A stretch of 64,000 bases of DNA from Granulibacter bethesdensis CGDNIH1 (GTDB lineage Bacteria > Pseudomonadota > Alphaproteobacteria > Acetobacterales > Acetobacteraceae), in assembly GCF_000014285.2 (NCBI RefSeq), contig NC_008343.2:62001-126000 (forward strand), read 5' to 3'. Positions within the stretch are counted from its first letter, which is position 1. Every line of letters starts with the position of its first letter. Under the pieces are notes generated by a model. It saw only the letters and a list, made by a program, of their open reading frames with translations. It was not told the origin of the DNA and made no database searches. The translations under genes and the position numbers were made by a program. This document shows positions 8,748 to 15,599 of this stretch, piece after piece.

Positions 8748-10058
8748 ATGCCCGATACAGCGGTCGCTGAAGACTACAAGGTTCGCGATATTGGTCTGGC
8801 CGACTGGGGCCGGAAAGAAATCCGGATGGCCGAGGATGAAATGCCCGGCCTGATGGCGCTGCGGGAAGAGTATGGCAACAGCAAGCCTCTGGCAGGCGCG
8901 CGTATTGCCGGCTGTCTCCACATGACCATCCAGACCGCTGTGCTGATCGAAACGCTGACGGCGCTGGGGGCGACGGTGCGCTGGTCCTCCTGTAATATTT
9001 TCTCGACGCAGGACCATGCTGCGGCTGGGATCGCGGCCGCCGGTATCCCGGTTTTCGCCTGGAAGGGGCTGTCAGAAGAAGAATTCTGGTGGTGCATTGA
9101 GCAGACTGTCCGTGGTCCGGATGGCTGGACCCCGAATATGATTTTGGATGATGGCGGTGATCTGACCGTGCTGATGCACGACAAGTATCCCGAGATGCTG
9201 AAGGATGTCCGTGGCCTGTCGGAAGAAACAACGACCGGTGTGCATCGTCTGTGGGAAATGGCCAAAGCCGGTAAACTGTTGACCCCGGCGATCAACGTCA
9301 ATGACAGCGTTACCAAGTCAAAATTCGACAATCTGTACGGCTGCCGTGAAAGCCTGGTGGATGGTATCCGCCGTGGCACTGACGTCATGATGGCGGGCAA
9401 GATCGCAGTCGTTGCCGGGTTCGGCGATGTTGGCAAAGGGTCGGCGGCGTCGCTGCGCAATGCGGGTTGCCGCGTTCTGGTGACCGAGATTGATCCGATC
9501 TGCGCATTGCAGGCGGCGATGGAAGGTTATGAAGTCGTCACCATGGATGAGGCCGCCTCGCGCGGTGATCTGTTCGTGACCGCCACCGGCAATGTGGATG
9601 TTATCACCATCGACCATATGCGCGCGATGAAGAACCGGGCCATCGTCTGCAATATTGGTCACTTCGATTCCGAGATCCAGATCGAGAGCCTGCGTAACTA
9701 TCGCTGGGAAAACGTGAAGCCGCAGGTGGACGAGGTCGTGTTCCCCGATGGCAAGCGCCTGATCATCCTGTCGGAAGGCCGTCTGGTCAATCTGGGTAAT
9801 GCAACAGGCCATCCGAGCTTCGTGATGAGCGCGAGCTTCACCAATCAGGTTCTGGCGCAGATTGAACTCTGGCAGGCAAAGCCGGGCCAATATCTGCCGA
9901 ACCATGTCTATACGCTACCGAAGCACCTTGATGAAAAGGTGGCTGCCCTGCACCTTGCCAAGGTAGGAGCGAAGCTGACGAAGCTTTCTGACAAACAGGC
10001 TGAATATATTGGTGTTTCTCAGGCTGGTCCGTTCAAGCATGATCTGTATCGTTACTGA
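8748..10058 (+). CDS. ahcY: S-adenosylhomocysteine hydrolase
   Basis: Cleaves S-adenosylhomocysteine to adenosine and homocysteine, closing the methyl cycle. 436 residues. Signatures: [16 protein letters not shown] and [13 protein letters not shown] in the substrate domain, [17 protein letters not shown] with the catalytic Lys/Asp, the NAD-binding [10 protein letters not shown], and the C-terminal [19 protein letters not shown] plus PFKHDLYRY tail that closes the neighbouring subunit's NAD site. ATG 8748 is preferred over 8736 because GGAG at 8738 lies 6-7 nt before it. Functionally linked to methyl-group metabolism elsewhere in the window (betaine catabolism, metZ), though not co-transcribed. 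Confidence 0.97.
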   Translation: MPDTAVAEDYKVRDIGLADWGRKEIRMAEDEMPGLMALREEYGNSKPLAGARIAGCLHMTIQTAVLIETLTALGATVRWSSCNIFSTQDHAAAGIAAAGIPVFAWKGLSEEEFWWCIEQTVRGPDGWTPNMILDDGGDLTVLMHDKYPEMLKDVRGLSEETTTGVHRLWEMAKAGKLLTPAINVNDSVTKSKFDNLYGCRESLVDGIRRGTDVMMAGKIAVVAGFGDVGKGSAASLRNAGCRVLVTEIDPICALQAAMEGYEVVTMDEAASRGDLFVTATGNVDVITIDHMRAMKNRAIVCNIGHFDSEIQIESLRNYRWENVKPQVDEVVFPDGKRLIILSEGRLVNLGNATGHPSFVMSASFTNQVLAQIELWQAKPGQYLPNHVYTLPKHLDEKVAALHLAKVGAKLTKLSDKQAEYIGVSQAGPFKHDLYRY

Positions 10059-10099
10059 GTATTATTAATATCTGATATTTTTTATTGATTATTGTTAGT

Positions 10100-10133
10100 A
10101 AAGGCGGCCTTTCAGAGGTCGCCTTTATTATTT
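10100..10133 (+). terminator. Intrinsic terminator of ahcY
   Basis: Eleven-base-pair stem (AAAGGCGGCCT with AGGTCGCCTTT, one G-T pair) around a 5-nt loop at 10100-10126, followed by ATTATTT. It lies 41 bp after the ahcY stop codon. Confidence 0.85.
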
Positions 10134-10265
10134 CAAGCTGTTTTGAAAGCCACCTGCGGCTTGACGTGAAAGAATCATAATTTTATTCTATTGAATGATA
10201 AGGAAATTTGCTTCATAAATCTTCACAAAAGGATGCACGCACAGTCTGAAGCTATGACTTAAGAG

Positions 10266-10306
10266 CCTTACCCAATCGCATCGTGCAGCGGGAGAAAAGG
10301 GTAAGG
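10266..10306 (+). promoter_or_regulatory. Hairpin that can mask a Shine-Dalgarno sequence
   Basis: CCTTACCC (10266-10273) is the exact reverse complement of GGGTAAGG (10299-10306). The right arm contains the start of the AAGGAG ribosome-binding site that serves the ATG at 10311. The 25-nt loop can itself form GCA-TCG-TGC pairing. Pairing is directly visible; a regulatory role such as a thermosensor or metabolite sensor is inference. Confidence 0.4.
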
Positions 10307-10310
10307 AGCA

Positions 10311-10397
10311 ATGAAAAATAAAATGCTGTCCGTATGCGACTTTCGCGTGGTGTCCTGCGTTCTGCGCGAGGCTTCCACTCAGGAACGTCGCCAATAA
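10311..10397 (+). CDS. Possible 28-residue leader peptide or small protein
   Basis: ATG at 10311 with a strong AAGGAG site at 10303-10308, ending with TAA at 10395. The product begins MKNKMLSVCDFRVV and is Cys- and Arg-containing with no membrane segment. It lies 27 bp ahead of the hypothetical gene at 10425 and immediately after the hairpin at 10266-10306, so it could be a leader ORF. Support rests only on the ribosome-binding site and position; no homolog is recognised. Confidence 0.3.
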   Translation: MKNKMLSVCDFRVVSCVLREASTQERRQ

Positions 10398-10424
10398 ACA
10401 GTGTAGCAAAAATTGCTCACAGAG

Positions 10425-10784
10425 ATGTCCAGGATGATGAATACGCCACGTAATACGGTGCAGATCCATGCTGCATCGGCTCAGGGCGGGCTGGTGACAC
10501 CAGGTCTGCCTACAATGAGGGAGATGCCTGTGGTGGCTTATACCCAGGCCTTGCAGCGCGCTTTGGCACGGATGCCGGCCGCAGAGGTGGCCAAGGATTG
10601 GCTGTTTCTGGAAGGATGGGAGCGCTCTCCCACCATGGCAATGGCCTTTGCGTTGCGTGTGAACCAGATTCGTCGTGCCAACCCTGAACTCGCCGCGGAA
10701 ATCCGGGCAGAGATCGCAAATGGCAGGCCGCTGACGGATGAGGAACGCGCCTCTCTCAGGAAACAGAAAAGCCCCTCTTGCTAA
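10425..10784 (+). CDS. Hypothetical protein, helical
   Basis: About 119 residues, not recognised. The first 35 residues look unstructured; then YTQALQRALARMPAAEVAKDWLFLEGWERSPTM and a helical basic/acidic C-terminus (NQIRRANPELAAEIRAEIANG). No signal peptide or membrane helix, so cytoplasmic. Several starts are possible (TTG 10413, ATG 10425, 10434, 10437), none with a strong ribosome-binding site. Codon use matches the surrounding chromosome, which supports a real gene. It is followed by tRNA-Ala. Confidence 0.55.
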   Translation: MSRMMNTPRNTVQIHAASAQGGLVTPGLPTMREMPVVAYTQALQRALARMPAAEVAKDWLFLEGWERSPTMAMAFALRVNQIRRANPELAAEIRAEIANGRPLTDEERASLRKQKSPSC

Positions 10785-10848
10785 AGTTTGATGACCAAGC
10801 TATATGCCCGCCAGCCGCTGGTTCGGACGTGATGGAGCCAGCAAGGAT

Positions 10849-10924
10849 GGGGCCATAGCTCAGTTGGGAGAGCGCCTGAATGGCATTCAGGAGGTCGTCG
10901 GTTCGATTCCGATTGGCTCCACCA
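10849..10924 (+). tRNA. tRNA-Ala(GGC)
   Basis: Complete 76-nt cloverleaf with encoded CCA. Acceptor stem GGGGCCA/TGGCTCC contains the G3-U70 pair that marks alanine tRNAs; D arm GCTC...GAGC, anticodon loop ATGGCAT (anticodon GGC), and T arm TCGG-TTCGATT-CCGA. Confidence 0.97.
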
Positions 10925-10929
10925 AATAT

Positions 10930-11637
10930 TTAAACTCCACCTATCCCGGGTTGGAGTTTTTTTATTGTCAGCATCATGGATGTTCTGTTCCTGTCGTCCG
11001 GCATACGGACGGATAGCCAGTATGTCTGATGCCAGGGATCGACTGATGCAATGGCAATATGCGCGCCATCATCCAGCATCCTGTGAAGGGCATGCCATTG
11101 GCGTAAACCGTCACAGCCGCGCATGAAGATATCGGAATGCCGGTGCAGCGAAAGACGTGTAAAATCCAGCCCAAGCCCCTCGCCTGAACATTTGGAAATG
11201 GCCTCTTTCACCGTCCAGAGCGCCAGAAAATCATCGATATCGCCTTCTCTATTGTCCTGTTCATGGCACAGGATAGACCATGGCAATCTTGTATCCGATG
11301 GCGGTTTTTCTTCCACATCGATACCGACCGGATTTCCTGCCCGCACAGCGATCACCACATGCTGGCCGCTATGGCTGATGTTGAAATGAAGATTGCCATG
11401 TGTGAGGGAGGGCTTGCCGTTTGCATCGACCTTAAAAGCGAGATCTGCCGGATGCAGATCGAGCAATCCGGCCAGCAGCCAGCGTTTAAGGGTATGCGCT
11501 GCCTGATGACGGTTTCGATCCGCTGGAAGCCGGTACATATCCCGGCGCGTTATTTCCTGCTGGCTCAGCCAGGATGGTAGAAAGCACAACGCTGCCTCGA
11601 CCGGGAACGTGGCCACAACCATGGTGTCGTTTGTCAT
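10930..11637 (-). CDS. Sfp-type 4'-phosphopantetheinyl transferase
   Basis: Attaches the phosphopantetheine arm of CoA to carrier proteins. 235 residues with the two family motifs: VGIDVEEKPP (Mg-binding Asp and Glu) and LWTVKEAISKCSGEGL (W-x-x-K-E-A-x3-K). An upstream basic stretch RHQAAHTLKRWLLAGLL and GKPSLTHGNLHFNISHSG also match. The reading frame is open further upstream, but ATG 11637 gives a normal family N-terminus; ATGs at 11685 and 11736 are alternatives. No carrier protein is nearby. It may serve the acyl-ACP pathway suggested by the FabG-like gene at the window start, which is inference. Confidence 0.85.
   Translation of the reverse strand: MTNDTMVVATFPVEAALCFLPSWLSQQEITRRDMYRLPADRNRHQAAHTLKRWLLAGLLDLHPADLAFKVDANGKPSLTHGNLHFNISHSGQHVVIAVRAGNPVGIDVEEKPPSDTRLPWSILCHEQDNREGDIDDFLALWTVKEAISKCSGEGLGLDFTRLSLHRHSDIFMRGCDGLRQWHALHRMLDDGAHIAIASVDPWHQTYWLSVRMPDDRNRTSMMLTIKKLQPGIGGV
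10932..10964 (+). terminator. Terminator after tRNA-Ala
   Basis: Stem AAACTCCA (10932-10939) with TGGAGTTT (10952-10959) followed by a T-run to 10963, 8 bp after the tRNA. It overlaps the 3' end of the converging phosphopantetheinyl transferase gene, whose last codons are read from this hairpin. Confidence 0.8.
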
Positions 11638-11788
11638 GGAAAGCGGAAAAAATGCCGACGTGACAGGCGAGGCGCTCAAAGGCATCCTGCCGCAGACAGA
11701 AGATTTCAATCTGGATTTTCCAGTCTGGCGTACCATGTAAAGCCATATACGATGGCAGTGATTCTTATCATGGGACAAAGGTGTCACA

Positions 11789-12214
11789 ATGTCGGTGGAT
11801 GTGAAATACCAGACGACGGCAACTGCAACTGGCGGTCGGGATGGCAGTGCCCGCACGGCAGATGGTCGGTTTGAAGTGGCGTTATCGACTCCGCGGGAGC
11901 TGGGCGGTGCAGGTGGAGAAGGGACCAATCCGGAACAGCTTTTTGCCTCCGGCTATGCGGCCTGTTTTTTGGGGGCGCTCAAGGTGGCCGGGCAACAACT
12001 GAAACAGAAGATTCCATCTGATACTTCTGTTACCGCCACGATCGGGATTGGCCCGCGTTCTGAAGGCGGGTTCGGCATTACGGCCCAGCTTTCGATCCAT
12101 TTGCCGGGTGTCGAGGCGGCAGAGGCACATAAGCTTGTGGAAACAGCCCATCAGATCTGCCCTTATTCCAATGCGACACGCGGCAATGTCGATGTAGGGC
12201 TGGTGGTCGCGTAA
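11789..12214 (+). CDS. ohr: Organic hydroperoxide resistance protein (Ohr/OsmC family)
   Basis: 141-residue thiol peroxidase that reduces organic hydroperoxides in the cytoplasm. The redox pair Cys59 (GYAACF) and Cys124 (HQICPYSNATRGN) is present, with the family's NPEQLFA and C-terminal ATRGNVDV patterns. This places it with Ohr rather than OsmC. The upstream gene is divergent, and the amidotransferase follows at once, so the two may form a small operon. Confidence 0.93.
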   Translation: MSVDVKYQTTATATGGRDGSARTADGRFEVALSTPRELGGAGGEGTNPEQLFASGYAACFLGALKVAGQQLKQKIPSDTSVTATIGIGPRSEGGFGITAQLSIHLPGVEAAEAHKLVETAHQICPYSNATRGNVDVGLVVA

Positions 12215-12241
12215 GGCTGTATGCCCGTTTTGGAAAAGCGT

Positions 12242-12946
12242 ATGAAAATAGGGATTCTCCAGACCGGTCGGCCACCTGCTCATCTGGTGGCCGGATATGG
12301 TGATTACCCTGCGATGCTACGTCGTCTGCTGGGTGATCGGCACGATTATTCCATTTTCGATGTTCAGGGGAATCAGTGGCCGCAGGAAAGAGAGTCTGAT
12401 CGCGGCGGTTGCGATGCTTATGTGATCACCGGGTCGGCGGCCGGTGTGCATGATGGCCAGCCATGGATAGAAACGCTGGGGAATTTCCTGCGTGAGCGGG
12501 CAGGCAAGAGCAAACTCGTCGGCATTTGCTTTGGCCATCAGGTCATGGCGGAAGCGTTCGGGGGCAGGGTGGAGCGGGCCAGGATTGGCTGGGGGCTCGG
12601 GCTGCACCGGTATCGGCTGCGTTGCCAGACCGCCTGGACGGATCCGGTGGAGGACATTGCCATTCCGGTTTCTCATCAGGATCAGGTAGTGGAAAAGCCG
12701 CCTGCAGCAAAGATCATAGCATCCAGCCATTTCACCCCGTTTGCAGTGCTGGAATATCCGTCGCTTGGGGCGATCTCATTCCAGTGTCATCCGGAATTCG
12801 ATCCGGATTTTGCAGCCGAACTGGTGCATATCCGTCCACCGGAGCAGGTGGACCAGAAACAGCGAAATCAGGCTTTGGCGTCCTTGCAAGGGCCGCATGA
12901 TAATCCACGTCTGGGACAGTGGATCAATCGCTTTCTGATGTCCTGA
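12242..12946 (+). CDS. Class I glutamine amidotransferase-like protein
   Basis: 234 residues related to the GMP-synthase-type glutaminase domain, acting alone. Visible: N-terminal MKIGILQTG, oxyanion region YVITGSAAGVHD, the nucleophile in GICFGHQVMAEAFGG (Cys96), and the catalytic His-Glu pair in FQCHPEFD. Such stand-alone proteins move glutamine nitrogen or cleave gamma-glutamyl bonds; the acceptor is unknown. Start taken at ATG 12242 (GGA eight bases upstream), though ATG 12221 is possible. Its 3' end overlaps cobC by 23 bp. Confidence 0.85.
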   Translation: MKIGILQTGRPPAHLVAGYGDYPAMLRRLLGDRHDYSIFDVQGNQWPQERESDRGGCDAYVITGSAAGVHDGQPWIETLGNFLRERAGKSKLVGICFGHQVMAEAFGGRVERARIGWGLGLHRYRLRCQTAWTDPVEDIAIPVSHQDQVVEKPPAAKIIASSHFTPFAVLEYPSLGAISFQCHPEFDPDFAAELVHIRPPEQVDQKQRNQALASLQGPHDNPRLGQWINRFLMS

Positions 12947-13499
12947 ATTCCGGCGGCTCCTCCACGCGGGTTACGCTGCCAAAACCGGGTGCAGGGGCGG
13001 AGAGGTCAACCGGCCGCGCCGCTGCCAGCGCGCAGAGAATGCGCAGCGGGCCGCCATGAGTCACAACGATTCGATTTTGCCGATCCCGCATCCATTCTGC
13101 CCAGATCTGATCGATCCGATGGCGCAGGGTGCGTATGCTTTCCCCGTTGGGGGGCGTAAAATCATCGGGTGATGCCGCCCAGTCATCCAGTGTGGCGCGG
13201 TCGATATCGTCCCAGCGACTTCCTTCCCAGTCGCCGAAATCAAGCTCCTGAAGTCTTGGATCGATCATGATTCCGGGGGGCTGGATGTGCCCGGCCAGCC
13301 AGTCGGCCAGCCAATTGGCCAGCCACTGGCAGCGCAAGGCCGGACTGCTGACGATCATGGCATCCCGCATATCTGTCAGTTGCGCCAGAATGGTGCGGGC
13401 GGTCTCCTCCCGATCATCGGCCAGCGGGACATCAAGGCGGCCATAGCAGAGTCCGTCGGCAATGGCTGGTCTGGTATGGCGGATCAGGGCCAACTGCAT
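12924..13499 (-). CDS. cobC: Histidine phosphatase, probable alpha-ribazole phosphatase
   Basis: 191 residues of the phosphoglycerate-mutase superfamily: catalytic LIRHTRP near residue 7, CYGRLDVPLA typical of CobC, ELDFGDWEG, and the second His in VVTHGGPLR. CobC removes phosphate from alpha-ribazole phosphate (or cobalamin phosphate) in lower-ligand assembly. A 12-bp unit repeated three times (13292-13327) codes for WLANWLADWLAG, an unusual Trp-rich helix. It starts 7 bp after etfB, so it is probably read with the betaine operon; no other cobalamin synthesis gene is adjacent. Confidence 0.82.
   Translation of the reverse strand: MQLALIRHTRPAIADGLCYGRLDVPLADDREETARTILAQLTDMRDAMIVSSPALRCQWLANWLADWLAGHIQPPGIMIDPRLQELDFGDWEGSRWDDIDRATLDDWAASPDDFTPPNGESIRTLRHRIDQIWAEWMRDRQNRIVVTHGGPLRILCALAAARPVDLSAPAPGFGSVTRVEEPPEFRTSESD
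13292..13327 (-). repeat. Triple 12-bp tandem repeat inside cobC
   Basis: Three in-frame units, CGGCCAGCCAGT, CGGCCAGCCAAT and TGGCCAGCCACT on the plus strand, differing at two to three positions. They code for the repeated W-L-A-x pattern of CobC. Confidence 0.8.
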
Positions 13500-13506
13500 G
13501 ATGGGC

Positions 13507-14328
13507 TTACGATCCGGCTGGCTCGGTTGGAGTTGCGTCGCTGTTGTATGACGGTGCCTGCAAGACGCCTATCCCGCGAAGATAGGTGATGACAGCCTTG
13601 GCCGCATCGTCGGCAGAGGGATGCACCATCAGCTGTCCATTTCCTTGTGCGCCGGCTTTCGCAATAAGACGAGGACGCGCACGATAAGGGCGTTCCTCGA
13701 TATCAGATGAGGATACTACGACCGTGCTGTCACTCTGCGGGAGCAAGCTGGAGGCTTCGATGGTCTCGATCACGCCTTTCCGCATAGCGGCAAAGGCGAA
13801 GGGCAACGGTCTCGGGGCTGCCGGATGCACGGTCAGCACGCAGGGCAACTGGATGCTGACGGCACGCCTTGCACCCTTTGGCCTGGCCTGAAGCAGATGA
13901 AGGATGTTCCCTGCTGTCGTGTCTCGGTCAAAGGCGGCAATATCTGCGGCAATCGGCCAGCCCAGCGCCTGTGCCAGACGATAGGGCAATGTGCCGCTAT
14001 CCATACCGCCTTGTGCGCGACGGCCTGTCAGGATCAGATCGGGCGGGTTGCAGCGGATGAAAGCCAGCAGCGCGGGCAGTGGATCGACATTGGCATCCTG
14101 ACGCAGCATGACGATCCGGCTCAACCCATGGCCGGGTATATCACGCAACGGGGCGGCTTCAGGCCCGGCATGCAGGCCGGAGACATGCGCGCCTAGTTGC
14201 CGGGCAAGGGCGATGGCCTGTGTTTCTTCCATCACGGGGGCTGACCGGCCGGAGACGGGATGGCATCCGGCTGAGAGCAGCACCAGCACGTTCAGACGGT
14301 TGGCGATGGGTGTGTCGGACTGGGTCAT
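13507..14328 (-). CDS. etfB: Electron transfer flavoprotein beta subunit (betaine-pathway type)
   Basis: 273 residues with the adenine-nucleotide alpha-hydrolase fold of EtfB: N-terminal LNVLVLLSAG, the EETQAIALARQLGAHVSGL helix, DLILTGRRAQGGMDSGTLPYRLAQALGWP, and an IQLPCVLTVHP strand. It pairs with EtfA to carry electrons from dimethylglycine demethylation to the quinone pool. Starts within the end of etfA (ATGA overlap, 14325-14328), so translation is coupled. This divergent type, rather than the fatty-acid ETF, is what accompanies dgcAB in Pseudomonas and rhizobia. Confidence 0.88.
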   Translation of the reverse strand: MTQSDTPIANRLNVLVLLSAGCHPVSGRSAPVMEETQAIALARQLGAHVSGLHAGPEAAPLRDIPGHGLSRIVMLRQDANVDPLPALLAFIRCNPPDLILTGRRAQGGMDSGTLPYRLAQALGWPIAADIAAFDRDTTAGNILHLLQARPKGARRAVSIQLPCVLTVHPAAPRPLPFAFAAMRKGVIETIEASSLLPQSDSTVVVSSSDIEERPYRARPRLIAKAGAQGNGQLMVHPSADDAAKAVITYLRGIGVLQAPSYNSDATPTEPAGS

Positions 14329-15599
14329 GATGTTTCCCTGCCGGGGCTGTGATCTTCCGGATTGGCCCTTCCCGGATGAGCATCGCGTTCCGTTGCCAGA
14401 GCCGCGAGAATGGCCGGCATGACCTCCTGCGCATCGGCGACGATGGCAAGCCCGGCCCGGGCGATCATGGCGGCGTGCAGATCGGTATTGACTGCAACGA
14501 CATGCTCCACGCCCGCCACACCCTGAAGGTGCTGCGGCGCGCCGGCAATGCCGAGTGCGAAATAACAGGTGGCATCAAGGATACTGCCGGTTGCCCCAAC
14601 CTGCCGGTCGCGTGGCATCAGCCCGGCATCGCAAATCACCCGGCTGGCACCCGGTGTCGCGCCGAGGGCTGTAGCGAGAGCGTGGAAGGCCGCAAAATCG
14701 GTGATGCCATTCCCGGCGGAGACGACGAATGATGCTTCCGTCAGGGCCAACTGTCCGGCATCCGGGGGAACGTCGCGCCAGCCCGTCAGTGCGCCTGTCT
14801 CCATCTGTGGCAGTTCCAGCGGGATAGGGCGCGCTTCGTGCCGGATGCCGGTATGGGGCGCGGCACGGTCGGCGCTCAATGCCAGCAGCGGCGGAGGCAC
14901 CATCCGTTGCTCACGGCGGCGCGCATGGCTGGGACGGATCGCCTGAGACGCGGACAGGGCTTCGATATCGGTGGCGATGTCCAGCCCGGACAAGGCGGCG
15001 ACACGGCGGGCCAGATCGCCGCCATCAGGGCTTTCCGGGAACAGAACGTGTTTCGGTTGCAGGTGGGCAATCGCGGCGACCAGAGCGGCAACACGCGACT
15101 CGACGGAATCATCCTCGTACTGAATGAGGCGGTCGGCACCGTTATCACCCGCCTCGGCCAGTGCTGGGCCGAACAGTACGACGGCACCTTGTCCGGCGGC
15201 ACCCGCTTTGTCAGCGAGGATTCGGGCTGCGCCCAGTATCTGCCGGTCATGCGGTGACAGGCGTCCCCCCGCCGCATCAGGCACGGCGAGGATCAGGAAA
15301 GCGGGATCGTCGATCATGCGGATGCGCGGTGCGGCTTCCTGTCTCTGGCCGGCAGGAGAGGCGATGGAGGAAGCTCCTCCATGCCAGGCGCGATCCAGAC
15401 GCGGGCGAGTAGCCGGGGAGGGCACGGCCTGCACCAGCGCCTCGGCCCGCGGGTTGCGACGGCGGCGGCCAAAGGGAGACAGAGAGGAGGAGGCTCCAAC
15501 ATCCATCGCGAGCGTCGCAAGCTGGTAGCGTGGCCGCTCCCCTCCGCTCACACGGCGCGCCTCTCGCAGGGCGCGGGGATCGAGACGGGGGCGGGTCAT
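14325..15599 (-). CDS. etfA: Electron transfer flavoprotein alpha subunit (betaine-pathway type)
   Basis: 424 residues. The C-terminal FAD domain is clear: SAGNGITDFAAFHALATALG, SRVICDAGLMPRDRQVGATG and YFALGIAGAPQHLQGV. Before the ETF core lies an N-terminal extension of about 100 residues rich in Arg and Pro (starting MTRPRLDPRALREAR), longer than in house-keeping EtfA. The start ATG at 15599 overlaps the dgcB stop by 4 nt. The open frame upstream is noise from dgcB. Function with EtfB: electron acceptor for DgcAB, inferred from position and family. Confidence 0.9.
   Translation of the reverse strand: MTRPRLDPRALREARRVSGGERPRYQLATLAMDVGASSSLSPFGRRRRNPRAEALVQAVPSPATRPRLDRAWHGGASSIASPAGQRQEAAPRIRMIDDPAFLILAVPDAAGGRLSPHDRQILGAARILADKAGAAGQGAVVLFGPALAEAGDNGADRLIQYEDDSVESRVAALVAAIAHLQPKHVLFPESPDGGDLARRVAALSGLDIATDIEALSASQAIRPSHARRREQRMVPPPLLALSADRAAPHTGIRHEARPIPLELPQMETGALTGWRDVPPDAGQLALTEASFVVSAGNGITDFAAFHALATALGATPGASRVICDAGLMPRDRQVGATGSILDATCYFALGIAGAPQHLQGVAGVEHVVAVNTDLHAAMIARAGLAIVADAQEVMPAILAALATERDAHPGRANPEDHSPGRETS

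Noticed and set aside
10188-10469. Minus-strand frame of 93 codons between ahcY and the hypothetical gene
   Set aside because: No ribosome-binding site, product without domain, and it runs through the hairpin and overlaps the hypothetical gene.
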